In this document: in pieces, positions 50,138 to 59,375 of the stretch | Position numbering within the stretch: the first letter of the stretch is position 1 | Layout of the letters: each line of letters opens with the position of its first letter | DNA from: Actinomycetota bacterium | GTDB lineage: Bacteria > Actinomycetota > Thermoleophilia > Miltoncostaeales > Miltoncostaeaceae | DNA: 64,000 bases | Direction of reading: 5' to 3' | Assembly: GCA_020636905.1 (NCBI GenBank) | Contig: JACJWX010000004.1 | Location: 1 to 64,000 of the forward strand | Position numbers and translations under genes: made by a program | The notes under the pieces: generated by a model | What the model saw: only the letters and a program-made list of their open reading frames with translations | What the model was told of the DNA's origin: nothing | Database searches by the model: none

Positions 50138-52219
50138 GATGTGCTCCCTTGGTCGGTCACCTTCGAGAAGTCCGCGATCGTGCCCAGCAGCACCGCCGCC
50201 TCACGTACCAGCGCCAGCCGCCGCGCACGGACCGAGTGGTCGTCCGCGTTGACCATCACGTCGACGAAGAAGCGGTCGACCGCGGCCGCGAGCGGCTGAG
50301 CCGCCGCCAGCGCACCGGCCAGATCCGCCGCGCCGACCGCGCCCTCGATGTCCGGGCCGGCCGCCGTCACCGACGTGTGCAGGGCGTCCTCCCCGGGGTC
50401 TCCGGCCGAGGCGAACGCGGATCCGACGCCGTCGGCCCTCGCCACGATCCGGTCGAGACGCGTCGCGGCCCGCCACACCGCCTCGAACTCCGGCGAGGCG
50501 CGATGCTCCTGGATCTGATGGGCCCAGTCGGCCGTCGCCGCGATGCCGTCGCGGACACCTCCTCCCGCGGCGGCGCAGGCCTCGGCGCTCACCGACTCCT
50601 CGGCGAGCGCGAAGGCGAGTCGGTCCGTGAGGAACTCGTCGATGCGACCGGCCACCGCCTCACCATCGAACGCCAGATCGGCGCCCTGAGCGGCGAAATC
50701 TCCGGCCACCTGCATCACCCAGGGGCGATGCGACACGTTCCACCCGCGGTCGCGCAGGATCCTGACGATGCCGGCCGCCGCACGGCGCAGGCCGTACGGA
50801 TCGCGCGACCCGCTCGGGACCTCGTCGACGAGGAAGGCGCCCACCAGGTTGTCGAACTTCTCGGCGAGCGCGACCACCGCGCCCACGTCACCGTCGGGAA
50901 GGGGCGAGTCCGGTCCGAGGGGCAGGTAGTGCTCGCGCACCGCCCGGCACACGTCGGCGGGAACGCCTTCCCGGGCGGCGTACTCCGCAGCCACCTCACC
51001 TTGAAGGTCGCTGAACTCGGCCACCAGAATGGCGCCCTGGTCGATCTTCGCCAGCGAGGCCGCCTTGACCGCGTGGTCGACGACCGGGCCGCTGAGCCCG
51101 CATGCGTGGGCGATGTGCGCGGCGAGCGCCTCCAACCGGTCGCGCTTGTCGGCCATGCTACCGAGCCGCTTGTGGAAGACGATCCGTTCGAGTCGCTGGT
51201 TGAGCTGCGCCAGGCCGGCTTCCAGGTCGCGGTCGAAGCTGAAGGCCGCGTCCTGCAAACGGGCGTCGAGGACGTCCGAATTGCCACGGGCGATGGTCTC
51301 GGCGCATGCCGGATCGCCGTTGGACACCGCCAGGAACACGGGCATCAGCGTCCCGTCGCCATTGGTCAGCGGGAAGTACCGCTGATGGCTCTGCATGGCG
51401 GTGACCAGCACCTTCTCGGGCAACCGCAGATGCCCGGGGTCGATGCTGCCGACCAGCACGCTGGGGCGCTCCACCAGGAACAGGACCTCTTCGAGCTTCC
51501 CGCCCGGGTCCTGCCAGTTCCCTCCGGCCCGTTGGGCGGCCTCGTCCAGGTCGGCCACGATCCGCGACCGTCGCGCCTCGTGGTCGGCGACGACGCCGGC
51601 ACCCTCGAGCAGGTCCCGGTACGACGCCGCCCGGTCGATCTCGACGGGACCGCCCAGGAAACGATGCCCCTGGCTGACCGCCCCGGCGTCCAGGCCATGG
51701 AGCGTGAACGGGATGGTGCGGTCGTCGAGCTTGGCGACGATCCACCGGACCGGACGCGAGAACCGCAGCCCCTCGCCATCGCCCCAGCGCATGTTCTTGC
51801 CGAAGCGGATGCTTTCAAGCACGGCGCGCGCCAGCTCCGGCACCAGATCGGCCGTGTCGGCGCCCGGCTCCTCCTGGATCGCGACGACGAACTCGCGGCC
51901 CTCGATCTCGCGGACCACCAGGTCCGCGACGTCGACACCCTTGGACTTCGCAAACCCGGCCGCGGCGGGCGATGGTTGCCCGTCGTTGACGAACGCCGCC
52001 TGGGCGGCGGGCCCGCGAACCTCGACCGTCCGCCCGTCACGCTGTTCCGGGAGCCCGGCGACCGACAGCGCGATCCGGCGTGGCGCCACCCAGACCTCGA
52101 CGGCGCATTCGGGCAGGCGCGCGGCGGCCAGGGCGTCCTGCACAAGCCCGGGAACCTGGGCGATGGCCTCGCGACACGCGGAGGCCGGGAGTTCCTCGCA
52201 GCCGAACTCGATCAGCAGG

Positions 52220-52227
<8 letters not shown>
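50134..52227 (-). CDS. glyS: glycyl-tRNA synthetase beta subunit
   Basis: A 697-residue beta subunit of the tetrameric bacterial GlyRS. It opens PDLLIEFGCEELPASACREA, diagnostic of GlyS, and carries GLPEQRDGRTVEVRGP, an internal VEIDRA...HEARR region, MQSHQRYFPLTN and the GSRDPYGLRRAAAGIVRIL block. The C-terminal helical part binds tRNA. It charges tRNA-Gly together with the alpha subunit. The start at 52227 (MPDLL) overlaps the glyQ stop by eight bases; the ATG at 52245 would add six Arg-rich residues. Confidence 0.96.
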
Positions 52228-53089
<862 letters not shown>

Positions 53090-53180
53090 CGGACCGCCCC
53101 GCCCCGCATGCAATCTCCCCGGTAGGTTCAGAAAAGCGGGCGGAGCATACCGCGACGCGCGCACCACTTCGGCGGGAGCC

Positions 53181-53924
53181 TCACCAGCCGGCAACCGGCG
53201 TCGCCGAACGCAGCTGCACGCCGAGGTGTTCGTGCAGGATGAGCCCCACCAGACGCTCGACGCCCAGCGCCGCGTTCGGCGGGCACGCGTCGGACACCTC
53301 GGACAGGGGCCGACCCACGATCTCGGCGAAGGCCGCGAGCACTCCGTCCTCCACCGGTTCGCCGGCCCGGGCGCACGCCGAGCACAGGGCTCCGCCGACA
53401 TGTGCGGAGAAGCCCACCAGGGGTCCGCCGCCACCGCAGGCCGCGCACGCCGTCAGACGAGGGAGGAGGCCGCTCACCACCAGCAGCTTGACGGCGAATC
53501 CCAGGACGAGCGGGTCGAGGCGCGGGTGCCCGTCGCGCACCGGCGAGGCCGCGAGCAGCTCCAGCGTCCTGACCAGCAGCGCGAAGGCCTCGGGGTTGGG
53601 TTCTTCCTCGGGCAGTGCCCGCATGGCCGTCTCGAGCACGCACCCCGCCGCTCGCAGCCGGTAGCCCTCCACCCAGAGGCCGGCGTTGGCGTGACGCATG
53701 TGTGCGCCACGTACCGCCATGAGGTCGCCGCGCCCCCGATGCAGGTGCATGTCAACGACCACGCCCGGCTGCAGGCGCCCGCCGAGCTTGCTCGTGGAGC
53801 GACGCGCACCCTTCGCGATGGCCGAAACGCGCCCGTGGTCGAGGCTGTAGAGCGCCAGAATGGCGTCCGCTTCCCCGTAGCGAATGGTGCGGAGCACCAC
53901 GGTGGGCGTCGTGTCGGATTTCAC
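53181..53924 (-). CDS. recO: DNA repair protein RecO
   Basis: A 247-residue RecO. The N-terminal OB-fold reads VLRTIRYGEADAILALYSLDHGRVSAIAKGARRSTSKLGGRLQPG. A helical domain follows. The zinc finger (CAACGGGGPL...GALCSACA) is in the C-terminal half near residues 163-190. It loads RecA on gapped DNA in the RecFOR pathway. The start is the GTG at 53924. It heads a recO-glyQ-glyS-ppdK run seen in many bacteria. Confidence 0.94.
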   Translation of the reverse strand: MKSDTTPTVVLRTIRYGEADAILALYSLDHGRVSAIAKGARRSTSKLGGRLQPGVVVDMHLHRGRGDLMAVRGAHMRHANAGLWVEGYRLRAAGCVLETAMRALPEEEPNPEAFALLVRTLELLAASPVRDGHPRLDPLVLGFAVKLLVVSGLLPRLTACAACGGGGPLVGFSAHVGGALCSACARAGEPVEDGVLAAFAEIVGRPLSEVSDACPPNAALGVERLVGLILHEHLGVQLRSATPVAGW

Positions 53925-53960
53925 CGCGACATCGTCTCACGGCGCCTGGACGCGTCGTGC

Positions 53961-53966
53961 TACGTT
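53961..53966 (+). promoter_or_regulatory. -10 element (TACGTT) of the glutaredoxin gene, leaderless-type
   Basis: TACGTT ends six bases before the ATG at 53973, in the 48-base gap from divergent recO. Confidence 0.5.
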
Positions 53967-53972
53967 GGCCCG

Positions 53973-54233
53973 ATGCCGAACGTCGTGATGTACACCTCCC
54001 GCGTGTGCCCCTACTGCAGCCGGGCCAAGCGACTCCTGGACCGCAAGGGCGTCACCTACGAGGAGCGGATGCTCGATCTCTCGCCCGAGAGCCGCGAAGC
54101 GCTGGTCGAGCTGACCGGGCGGTACACGGTGCCGCAGATCCTCGTCGACGAAACCCCCATCGGCGGGTACGACGACATCGCCGCACTCGATCAGACCGGC
54201 GAGCTCGACCGCATCCTGGGCCTCACGGCCTGA
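53973..54233 (+). CDS. glutaredoxin (GrxC type)
   Basis: An 86-residue thioredoxin-fold protein. The dithiol active site is CPYC (SRVCPYCSRAKRLL, residues 11-14). The cis-proline loop is TVPQILVDE and the glutathione-binding turn GGYDDIAAL is near the C-terminus, matching GrxC. It reduces disulfides or glutathionylated proteins. Actinobacteria often use mycothiol instead, so the thiol partner is open. The start is set by the TACGTT box. Confidence 0.93.
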   Translation: MPNVVMYTSRVCPYCSRAKRLLDRKGVTYEERMLDLSPESREALVELTGRYTVPQILVDETPIGGYDDIAALDQTGELDRILGLTA

Positions 54234-54248
54234 GTCACCGCCCCCGGG

Positions 54249-55229
54249 TCAGGTCGACCGGGGACGACGTGTCGACCACCGAGCGGACGCCGCTGGAACG
54301 CCGCGCAGGCTGGCCGCCGACCGAACGGCGTCCCGGATGGCGCTGGCGGTGAGGGTCGCCGCGACCGTGCCCACTTCGAACGCGGTGGCGGGAATCTCAC
54401 CCGCGGAGAGCACGAAGGCCACGTCGCCGTCGATCGGAGTGTGCACCGGCGCGATGGCGCGCGCCATCCCCGACGAGGCGAGCCGCGACACCTGCGCCGC
54501 CTCCGGCTTGGTCAGTCGCGCGTCGGTCATGATGACCACCAGCGTGGTGTTGCTCACCATCCGCGGATGGGTGGGCGCCACGTGGGTCACCGCGAGACGC
54601 GCGTCGACGAACCCCACCCCGGGCGCCCACGCACCGGCGAGGACCTGGCCGCGTTCGTCGATGACGTCGCCGAATGCGTTCACCACCGCCAGCGCCGCGA
54701 CCCTCGCCCCGGACGGAAGCTCGGCGCTCGCGCTCCCCAGCCCCCCCTTGCACCATCCGTCCCGACCGAAGAGCTTGCCCACCGTCGCTCCGGTCCCGGC
54801 GCCCACGCAGCCGCTCGCGGGTGCGGCCTCCACCGCCACCTCGCATGCCGCAGCTCCGTCGGCCGGACCGGGATGGCGGGCGCCGCCCCCGATGCCGAGG
54901 TCGAAGATCACCGCGGTGGGGACGATCGGGACACGGGCGATCTCGACGTCGTAGCCCAACCCCTGTGACTGGCACCACTCGACGACACCCGCGGTCGCCG
55001 CAAGCCCCAGGGCGCTCCCGCCGGTGAGCAGCAGGGCCGTCACGTCTCCGAACGGCACGTCGGCGGCAAGCAGGTCCGACTGGCTCGTGCTGGCACCACC
55101 GCCTCGGACGTCGCGGGCTCCGACGGATCCCGGGGGCGGAAGGATCACCGTGCACCCGGTGGCCCGTTCCAGGTCGGTGTGGTGCCCGACGCGAAAGCCG
55201 CGCGGCCAGCTCACGGTCGAGGTTGGCAT
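54249..55229 (-). CDS. P1 (DmpA/BapA-like) family peptidase
   Basis: A 326-residue protein of the P1/S58 family, which are self-cleaving N-terminal-nucleophile aminopeptidases. Features are GFRVGHHTDLERATGCTVILPP at the front, DVRGGGASTSQSDLL, LLLTGGSALGLAATAGVVEW, the GAGTGATVGKLFG loop, and the processing region VSNTTLVVIMTDARLTK. Substrates range from beta-peptides to D-amino acid amides. It ends in a Ser/Arg-rich tail. The start at 55229 lies 19 bases inside the mutM 3' end, so it is coupled to that gene. Confidence 0.9.
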   Translation of the reverse strand: MPTSTVSWPRGFRVGHHTDLERATGCTVILPPPGSVGARDVRGGGASTSQSDLLAADVPFGDVTALLLTGGSALGLAATAGVVEWCQSQGLGYDVEIARVPIVPTAVIFDLGIGGGARHPGPADGAAACEVAVEAAPASGCVGAGTGATVGKLFGRDGWCKGGLGSASAELPSGARVAALAVVNAFGDVIDERGQVLAGAWAPGVGFVDARLAVTHVAPTHPRMVSNTTLVVIMTDARLTKPEAAQVSRLASSGMARAIAPVHTPIDGDVAFVLSAGEIPATAFEVGTVAATLTASAIRDAVRSAASLRGVPAASARWSTRRPRST

Positions 55230-56047
55230 CGAGGGCACCAGTAGGTGCCGCGTTGGGCGACGGTCGTCTTGACGATGGTCGTTCCACAGGTCGGGCACGG
55301 GTCGTCCCGATGGCGATGTACCCGGAGTTGTTCCTGCATCTGGCCCTGATTCCCCAGGCCGTCCCGATACGTGTCGATGCTCGCTCCCCCCTCCCGGATC
55401 GCCGTCCGGAGCGTGTCGCGGATCCCGCGGTGCAGACGTTTGATCCTCGCCCGGTCGACCTCCCCGGCGGATTCCTCGGGGTGGATGCCGGCCCGGAACA
55501 GCGCTTCGTCCGCGTACATGTTCCCGATTCCGGCGACCAGGGCCTGGTTGAGCAGTGCCGCCTTGATCCCCACCCGGCGGCCGGTGAGCACGCGGGCGAG
55601 GTGGTCGGTCGTGAACCCCGCCGCCAGCGGCTCGATGCCGACCCGGCCGCGCCAGTAGGCCCGTTCATCGGTCCCGGCGGGGACCACCCACATACGACCG
55701 AAGCGCCGCTGATCGCCGAAGGTGAGCGTGGAGCCGTCGTCGAGGGTGAACAGGGCCCGCAGAAACCGCTCCTCGCCGTCCGCGGGCGTCCCCGGCCGCC
55801 AGTGGAGGCGTCCGGTCATCCGGAGATGGAGCGCGAGGGTGTCGCCTTCGTCCAGCCGCAGCAGCAGATACTTGCCACGGCGGTCGACCCGCTCGATGAC
55901 CTGTCCCATGATCCGTGCGGCGAGCGCCTCGGGAAGTTCGGGGGCGGTGATCAGGGGGTCCGCCACGTCCAGGCGGTCGAGCCGCCGTCCCGGAATCCGC
56001 TCCGTCAGCTGACGGCGGATCGTTTCGACCTCAGGAAGCTCGGGCAT
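55211..56047 (-). CDS. mutM: formamidopyrimidine-DNA glycosylase
   Basis: A 278-residue Fpg/MutM. The mature N-terminus PELPEVETIRRQL supplies the catalytic Pro1 and Glu2. RRGKYLLLRLDEGD holds the conserved Lys. The helix-two-turn-helix has ALLNQALVAGIGNMYADEALFRAGIHP, and the C-terminal zinc finger is CPTCG...TYWCPRCQ. It removes 8-oxoguanine and nicks the strand. The start at 56047 is fixed by MPELPE; it overlaps the upstream gene by 17 bases and the peptidase gene by 19. Confidence 0.97.
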   Translation of the reverse strand: MPELPEVETIRRQLTERIPGRRLDRLDVADPLITAPELPEALAARIMGQVIERVDRRGKYLLLRLDEGDTLALHLRMTGRLHWRPGTPADGEERFLRALFTLDDGSTLTFGDQRRFGRMWVVPAGTDERAYWRGRVGIEPLAAGFTTDHLARVLTGRRVGIKAALLNQALVAGIGNMYADEALFRAGIHPEESAGEVDRARIKRLHRGIRDTLRTAIREGGASIDTYRDGLGNQGQMQEQLRVHRHRDDPCPTCGTTIVKTTVAQRGTYWCPRCQPRP

Positions 56048-57359
56048 CGCGATCGGTGACGACGTCGAACGTGGTGTCGGACTCGAGGCCGGCTCCCACG
56101 GTGAACGCTGCTGCGACGGCCTGCACCGACGCGTCGCCCATCGCCTGGTGCCGGGCGTGGACGATCGCCAGCGGTTCGCCCGAATCGACCGGCTCGCCGA
56201 CACCGATCAGAACCTCGACGCCCACCCCCGGATCGAGCACCTGCGCCGCGTGGAGACGGCCCGCACCCAGCCGGCGGACGGCATCCCCGACGCTCCGCGC
56301 GTCGATCGCGGTGACGACCCCGGCGCGCCGCGCGACGACCTCGAGCCGCAGTGGCGCGGATGGGAGGTGACTCTCCGGGTCGTGCAGCACGTTCGGATCG
56401 GCGCCCGCCTGTGCGAACCAGGCCTCGGCCGCCGCCAGCGCCGATCCGTCCGCCAGCGCCCGGCCGGCTGCTTCACGGCCATTCCCGTCCCCGACCGTTC
56501 CCAGCAATTCCGCCAGGCGACCCGCGAGCGCCATTGCCACCGCACGATCGTCGGCGGGGCCGCCACCGCCCAGCAGCTCCGCAACCGCGGTCATCGTGAG
56601 CGAAGGACCCACCACACGGCCTCTGGGCGCGTCGGCCGGCGCCATCACCCAGCCGACCCGCCTCCCCCATCGGTCGGCGGCGGCGGTGATCGCCTCAATG
56701 GACTCGCGGGCCCCGCGCGCGTCGTCGAACAGCGCGGCCGAGCCGTACGGCGCGTCAATCACGACCGCGGGTGCACCACCCGCGAGCGTGCGGGCGGCGA
56801 GGAGGGCGGTCATCACCGGTGAGCCGTGGAGCATTCCGGTCTGCTCGGCCAGCGCGACCAGACGCGCCATCGCCGGGGCCACCCGCTCCGGAGTCGCGAC
56901 CGTCTGGCAGGACCCGTCGCGCACCCCGGTCAGGTACGAGCGGAGCGAGGGCGAACACGCGAAGCCGGGGACGGCGGCCAGCGGCTCGAGGCGACCGCCG
57001 AACCAGCCGTGCGCGGCCTCGACCAGAACCGCCGGGGTGACCCCGAGTGCCGCCGCGAGCGGCGCCGCGACGATGCCGGCCGCGCCACCGATGGACGCGG
57101 TGGCGACCACGTCGCCCACCGGACCGAGCCGCCCCAGTTCCAGGCGGTCGCCGGAGGCCAGCAGCGCATTCGTGAGCGCCGCCAGGGCGTCGTCGCTCAG
57201 CCCCCAGCGGTCCGCCGCCGCACACCACGCCGCCATCTGCGCGTCACTGACGACACCGCCGATCCAGCCCCGGACGAATCCCGCGACGTGATCCGGGGTG
57301 ACCGCCCGTTCACGAGCGGCGGTCTCCAGAACCTCGAGCGGTGCGGGGGGAACTGGCAT
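56031..57359 (-). CDS. thymidine phosphorylase-like protein lacking catalytic motifs
   Basis: A 442-residue protein with the DeoA/pyrimidine phosphorylase layout: an N-terminal helical domain (VTPDHVAGFVRGWIGGVVSDAQMAAWCAAADRWGLSDD), an alpha/beta domain and a C-terminal PYNP-like domain (LEVVARRAGVVTAIDARSVGDAVRRLGAGR). The phosphate- and base-binding motifs are altered. The usual GGVGDK/T is SIGGAAGI, HTGGTLDKLE is HGWFGGRLEP, and the DVKxGxGAF lysine motif is DAPYGSAAL. Phosphorolysis is therefore doubtful. It heads a coupled operon with mutM. ATG at 57359 after a TAGACT box. Confidence 0.8.
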   Translation of the reverse strand: MPVPPAPLEVLETAARERAVTPDHVAGFVRGWIGGVVSDAQMAAWCAAADRWGLSDDALAALTNALLASGDRLELGRLGPVGDVVATASIGGAAGIVAAPLAAALGVTPAVLVEAAHGWFGGRLEPLAAVPGFACSPSLRSYLTGVRDGSCQTVATPERVAPAMARLVALAEQTGMLHGSPVMTALLAARTLAGGAPAVVIDAPYGSAALFDDARGARESIEAITAAADRWGRRVGWVMAPADAPRGRVVGPSLTMTAVAELLGGGGPADDRAVAMALAGRLAELLGTVGDGNGREAAGRALADGSALAAAEAWFAQAGADPNVLHDPESHLPSAPLRLEVVARRAGVVTAIDARSVGDAVRRLGAGRLHAAQVLDPGVGVEVLIGVGEPVDSGEPLAIVHARHQAMGDASVQAVAAAFTVGAGLESDTTFDVVTDRDARAS

Positions 57360-57368
57360 TGAGCGCCG

Positions 57369-57374
57369 AGTCTA
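57369..57374 (-). promoter_or_regulatory. -10 element (TAGACT) of the deoA-like/mutM operon
   Basis: On the minus strand TAGACT lies nine bases before the ATG at 57359. It is 11 bases from the oppositely directed box at 57386-57391. Confidence 0.4.
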
Positions 57375-57385
57375 GCGGGGTTTTG

Positions 57386-57391
57386 TAGGCT
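57386..57391 (+). promoter_or_regulatory. -10 element (TAGGCT), leaderless-type
   Basis: TAGGCT ends seven bases before the ATG at 57399. This divergent promoter pair shares about 40 bases. Confidence 0.45.
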
Positions 57392-57398
57392 CCGGTCC

Positions 57399-58772
57399 AT
57401 GAATCCCCCGTACCTTCGGCGGTTCTCGGTGTGCGTCTTGCTCACCGCGATGACCGCCACCGCCACCGCCCAGCAGACGCCGACCACCGCACCGGCGGGC
57501 ACCGCGCCCACGGCGGGTGCGCTGCAGACCGACCCGGCGCCTCGAGTGCGCAATCTGAAGATGGCCCAGCGCGTCCAGGCGCCGCAGGGCCACGCCCGCC
57601 TGCTGGTCGGCGTGCGAACGCTGACCTCGGCGAAGCTCGTCTTCCAGATCACCGCCGTGAAGGGCAACCGCCTCGTCAAGACCATCCGCAGCGCCGAACT
57701 GGAACCGGCCGGCAGGGTCTACGTGATCGTCGAAGCCACCGACCAGCGCGGCTACCAGCTTCCCGCCGGCGCATACCGCGTGCGAGCACAGGCGACCGAC
57801 GCGTCCGGCCGGGTGTCCAACTCGATCATCAAGGGATTCCGCGTCGCCTACGATCCGCCCGTCGGCCGGTTGGACGGCGCCATTCAGCCGCTCTGGCCCG
57901 CACTCGCGCGGAGCATCGGCCAGGCGGGCCAGCGGGGTCAGCTGGTGGCCGCGCTCGAACCCGGTGGGGCGCTGGTCAAGGCCGGCGTGCGACGTGGGGA
58001 CGTCATCACCTCCCTGGCCGGCCAACCCACGTTGTCGACCGGTCAGTTCGACCACGTCATCCGGGGGCTCCCCGCCGGGACGCCCGTCAACATCACGGTG
58101 CGTCGTGAGTCCGGGGACCAGTCGTTCCGCGTCACGCTCAATCCGGACTGGACCAGCCCGAAGGACCTCACGCGGGCGTTCACGGTCATCACCCGGCGCG
58201 AGCCGAAGTCGTTCGCGTACGCCGTCTCCGCGGCGCGCTACCTCATCAAGAAGGGTGATGCGGCGGCCGCCCAGACCATGATCAACGCCTGGCCCGCCGC
58301 GTGGCGGCGTAGCGCCGTCGGACAGGTCGTCGAGGCCGAGTACGTCGCCGCGGCCGGCAACAACAAGCGCGCACTGGGCGCCTGGAGCCGTGCGGTCACC
58401 CGCGATCGCCGTTTCGCGGACGCGCGGTTCGGGCGCGCCCGGACACTCGACGCGCTGGGCAAAGACGTCTACGCCGCCAGGGACTACTCGCGAGCCTTCT
58501 CCCTCGACCCGAAGCGTGCCGCGGCAGCCGCGTTCCAGGCGTTCGCGCTCTTCCGAGCGGGACGGGACTCGGCCGCGCTGCTTCCGGCGATCTCGGCGGA
58601 GAAGACCGACGCCACCTCTCCGGTCGCCAAGATCGCGGCGGGGATCGCCCTCATCAGGAACAAGAACCGTGCGCGTGGCGTGCAGAAACTCCGCCAGGGG
58701 CTCGAGATCTACGACGACACGACCGCCGGCCAGGCCATCATCGACGAATACCTGGAGAAGGCCGACCCGTAG
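57399..58772 (+). CDS. exported protein with PDZ domain and TPR-like repeats
   Basis: A 457-residue protein. A signal peptide (RFSVCVLLTAMTATATAQQ) and Thr/Pro-rich spacer precede a beta-sandwich module (about 50-145, HARLLVGVRTLTSAKLVFQITAVKG). A PDZ domain follows (about 160-250; GALVKAGVRRGDVITSLAGQPTLS is the ligand-groove helix and strand). After it come helical TPR-type repeats (AYAVSAARYLIKKGDAAAAQ, ALGAWSRAVTRDRRFADARFGRARTL, ARDYSRAFSLDPKRAAAAAFQ). There is no protease domain. It probably scaffolds other exported proteins. A 14-bp GCGAGACGTCTCGC palindrome lies eight bases past its stop. Confidence 0.8.
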   Translation: MNPPYLRRFSVCVLLTAMTATATAQQTPTTAPAGTAPTAGALQTDPAPRVRNLKMAQRVQAPQGHARLLVGVRTLTSAKLVFQITAVKGNRLVKTIRSAELEPAGRVYVIVEATDQRGYQLPAGAYRVRAQATDASGRVSNSIIKGFRVAYDPPVGRLDGAIQPLWPALARSIGQAGQRGQLVAALEPGGALVKAGVRRGDVITSLAGQPTLSTGQFDHVIRGLPAGTPVNITVRRESGDQSFRVTLNPDWTSPKDLTRAFTVITRREPKSFAYAVSAARYLIKKGDAAAAQTMINAWPAAWRRSAVGQVVEAEYVAAAGNNKRALGAWSRAVTRDRRFADARFGRARTLDALGKDVYAARDYSRAFSLDPKRAAAAAFQAFALFRAGRDSAALLPAISAEKTDATSPVAKIAAGIALIRNKNRARGVQKLRQGLEIYDDTTAGQAIIDEYLEKADP

Positions 58773-58873
58773 GCCTGACGCGAGACGTCTCGCCTCCCCT
58801 CCGCTGCGGAATCTGTGAAGCTGCCGACGGCGGCCGTCGGCCGCCCTTCGAGGAATCCGACCCGGGAGCGAAC

Positions 58874-59161
58874 ATGGCCGGCAGGGAGTGCACACACATC
58901 GAGACGGCGATTCGGCGTATGGAGATCCCGCTCGGGAGCCGGCGGTGCGAGGAATGCGCGCGGGCGGGCGGTACGTGGGTGGCACTTCGGATGTGCACCA
59001 TGTGCGGCCACATCGGATGCTGCGACAGCTCGCCCGGCCGCCATGCCTACGCCCATTACCTCAGCAGCGGGCACCCGATCGTCAAGACCGCCGAGATCGG
59101 CGAGGACTGGATGTGGTGCTACCGCGACGAGGTGGCGTTCAGCCTCAAGCAGGTCGACTGA
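58874..59161 (+). CDS. UBP-type zinc finger protein
   Basis: A 95-residue protein consisting of one ZnF-UBP domain. The ligands are visible: CTHI near residue 6, CEEC, CTMCGHIGCCD, and later HAYAHYLSSGHP with the closing histidines. WCYRDEVAF matches the domain's last strand. In eukaryotes this domain binds the free C-terminus of ubiquitin; bacteria also carry stand-alone copies of unknown role. The region that contacts ubiquitin's di-glycine is not clear enough to call. No ubiquitin-like or deubiquitinase gene lies nearby. Confidence 0.88.
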   Translation: MAGRECTHIETAIRRMEIPLGSRRCEECARAGGTWVALRMCTMCGHIGCCDSSPGRHAYAHYLSSGHPIVKTAEIGEDWMWCYRDEVAFSLKQVD

Positions 59162-59207
59162 CCGCACGCCGGCAGCGGGCATCCGGCCAGGGGTGGCCGA
59201 TGGCCAC

Positions 59208-59293
59208 GGTTCCGGGTCGGTCACCCGGAACCCCGGGGTGACCAACTGATTCCACGAGATCCGCCGGTGTTCGTGGGCGAACCCCGGCGGATC
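59208..59293 (+). terminator. two strong hairpins between the zinc-finger and sugar dehydrogenase genes
   Basis: The first is GGTTCCGGGT/ACCCGGAACC (59208-59232, 5-base loop). The second is a 16-position stem, GATCCGCCGG plus GTTCG against CGAAC plus CCGGCGGATC (59258-59293), with one T-C mismatch and loop TGGG. They probably end the zinc-finger transcript. The second could also be a structured leader of the next gene. Nothing else is seen in the 214-base gap. Confidence 0.55.
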
Positions 59294-59375
59294 GCCGAAA
59301 CGTCCCGTACTTCGCTCAATTCCGAGCGGGCGCTGCCGATGGGCGCGGGAAACCACCCGTGCCCCGAGGTGATCT

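Noticed and set aside
58780..58793. GCGAGACGTCTCGC palindrome as a terminator
   Set aside because: It has no loop bases and no U-tract, so a hairpin would lose its central pairs. It is recorded in the PDZ/TPR gene entry only.
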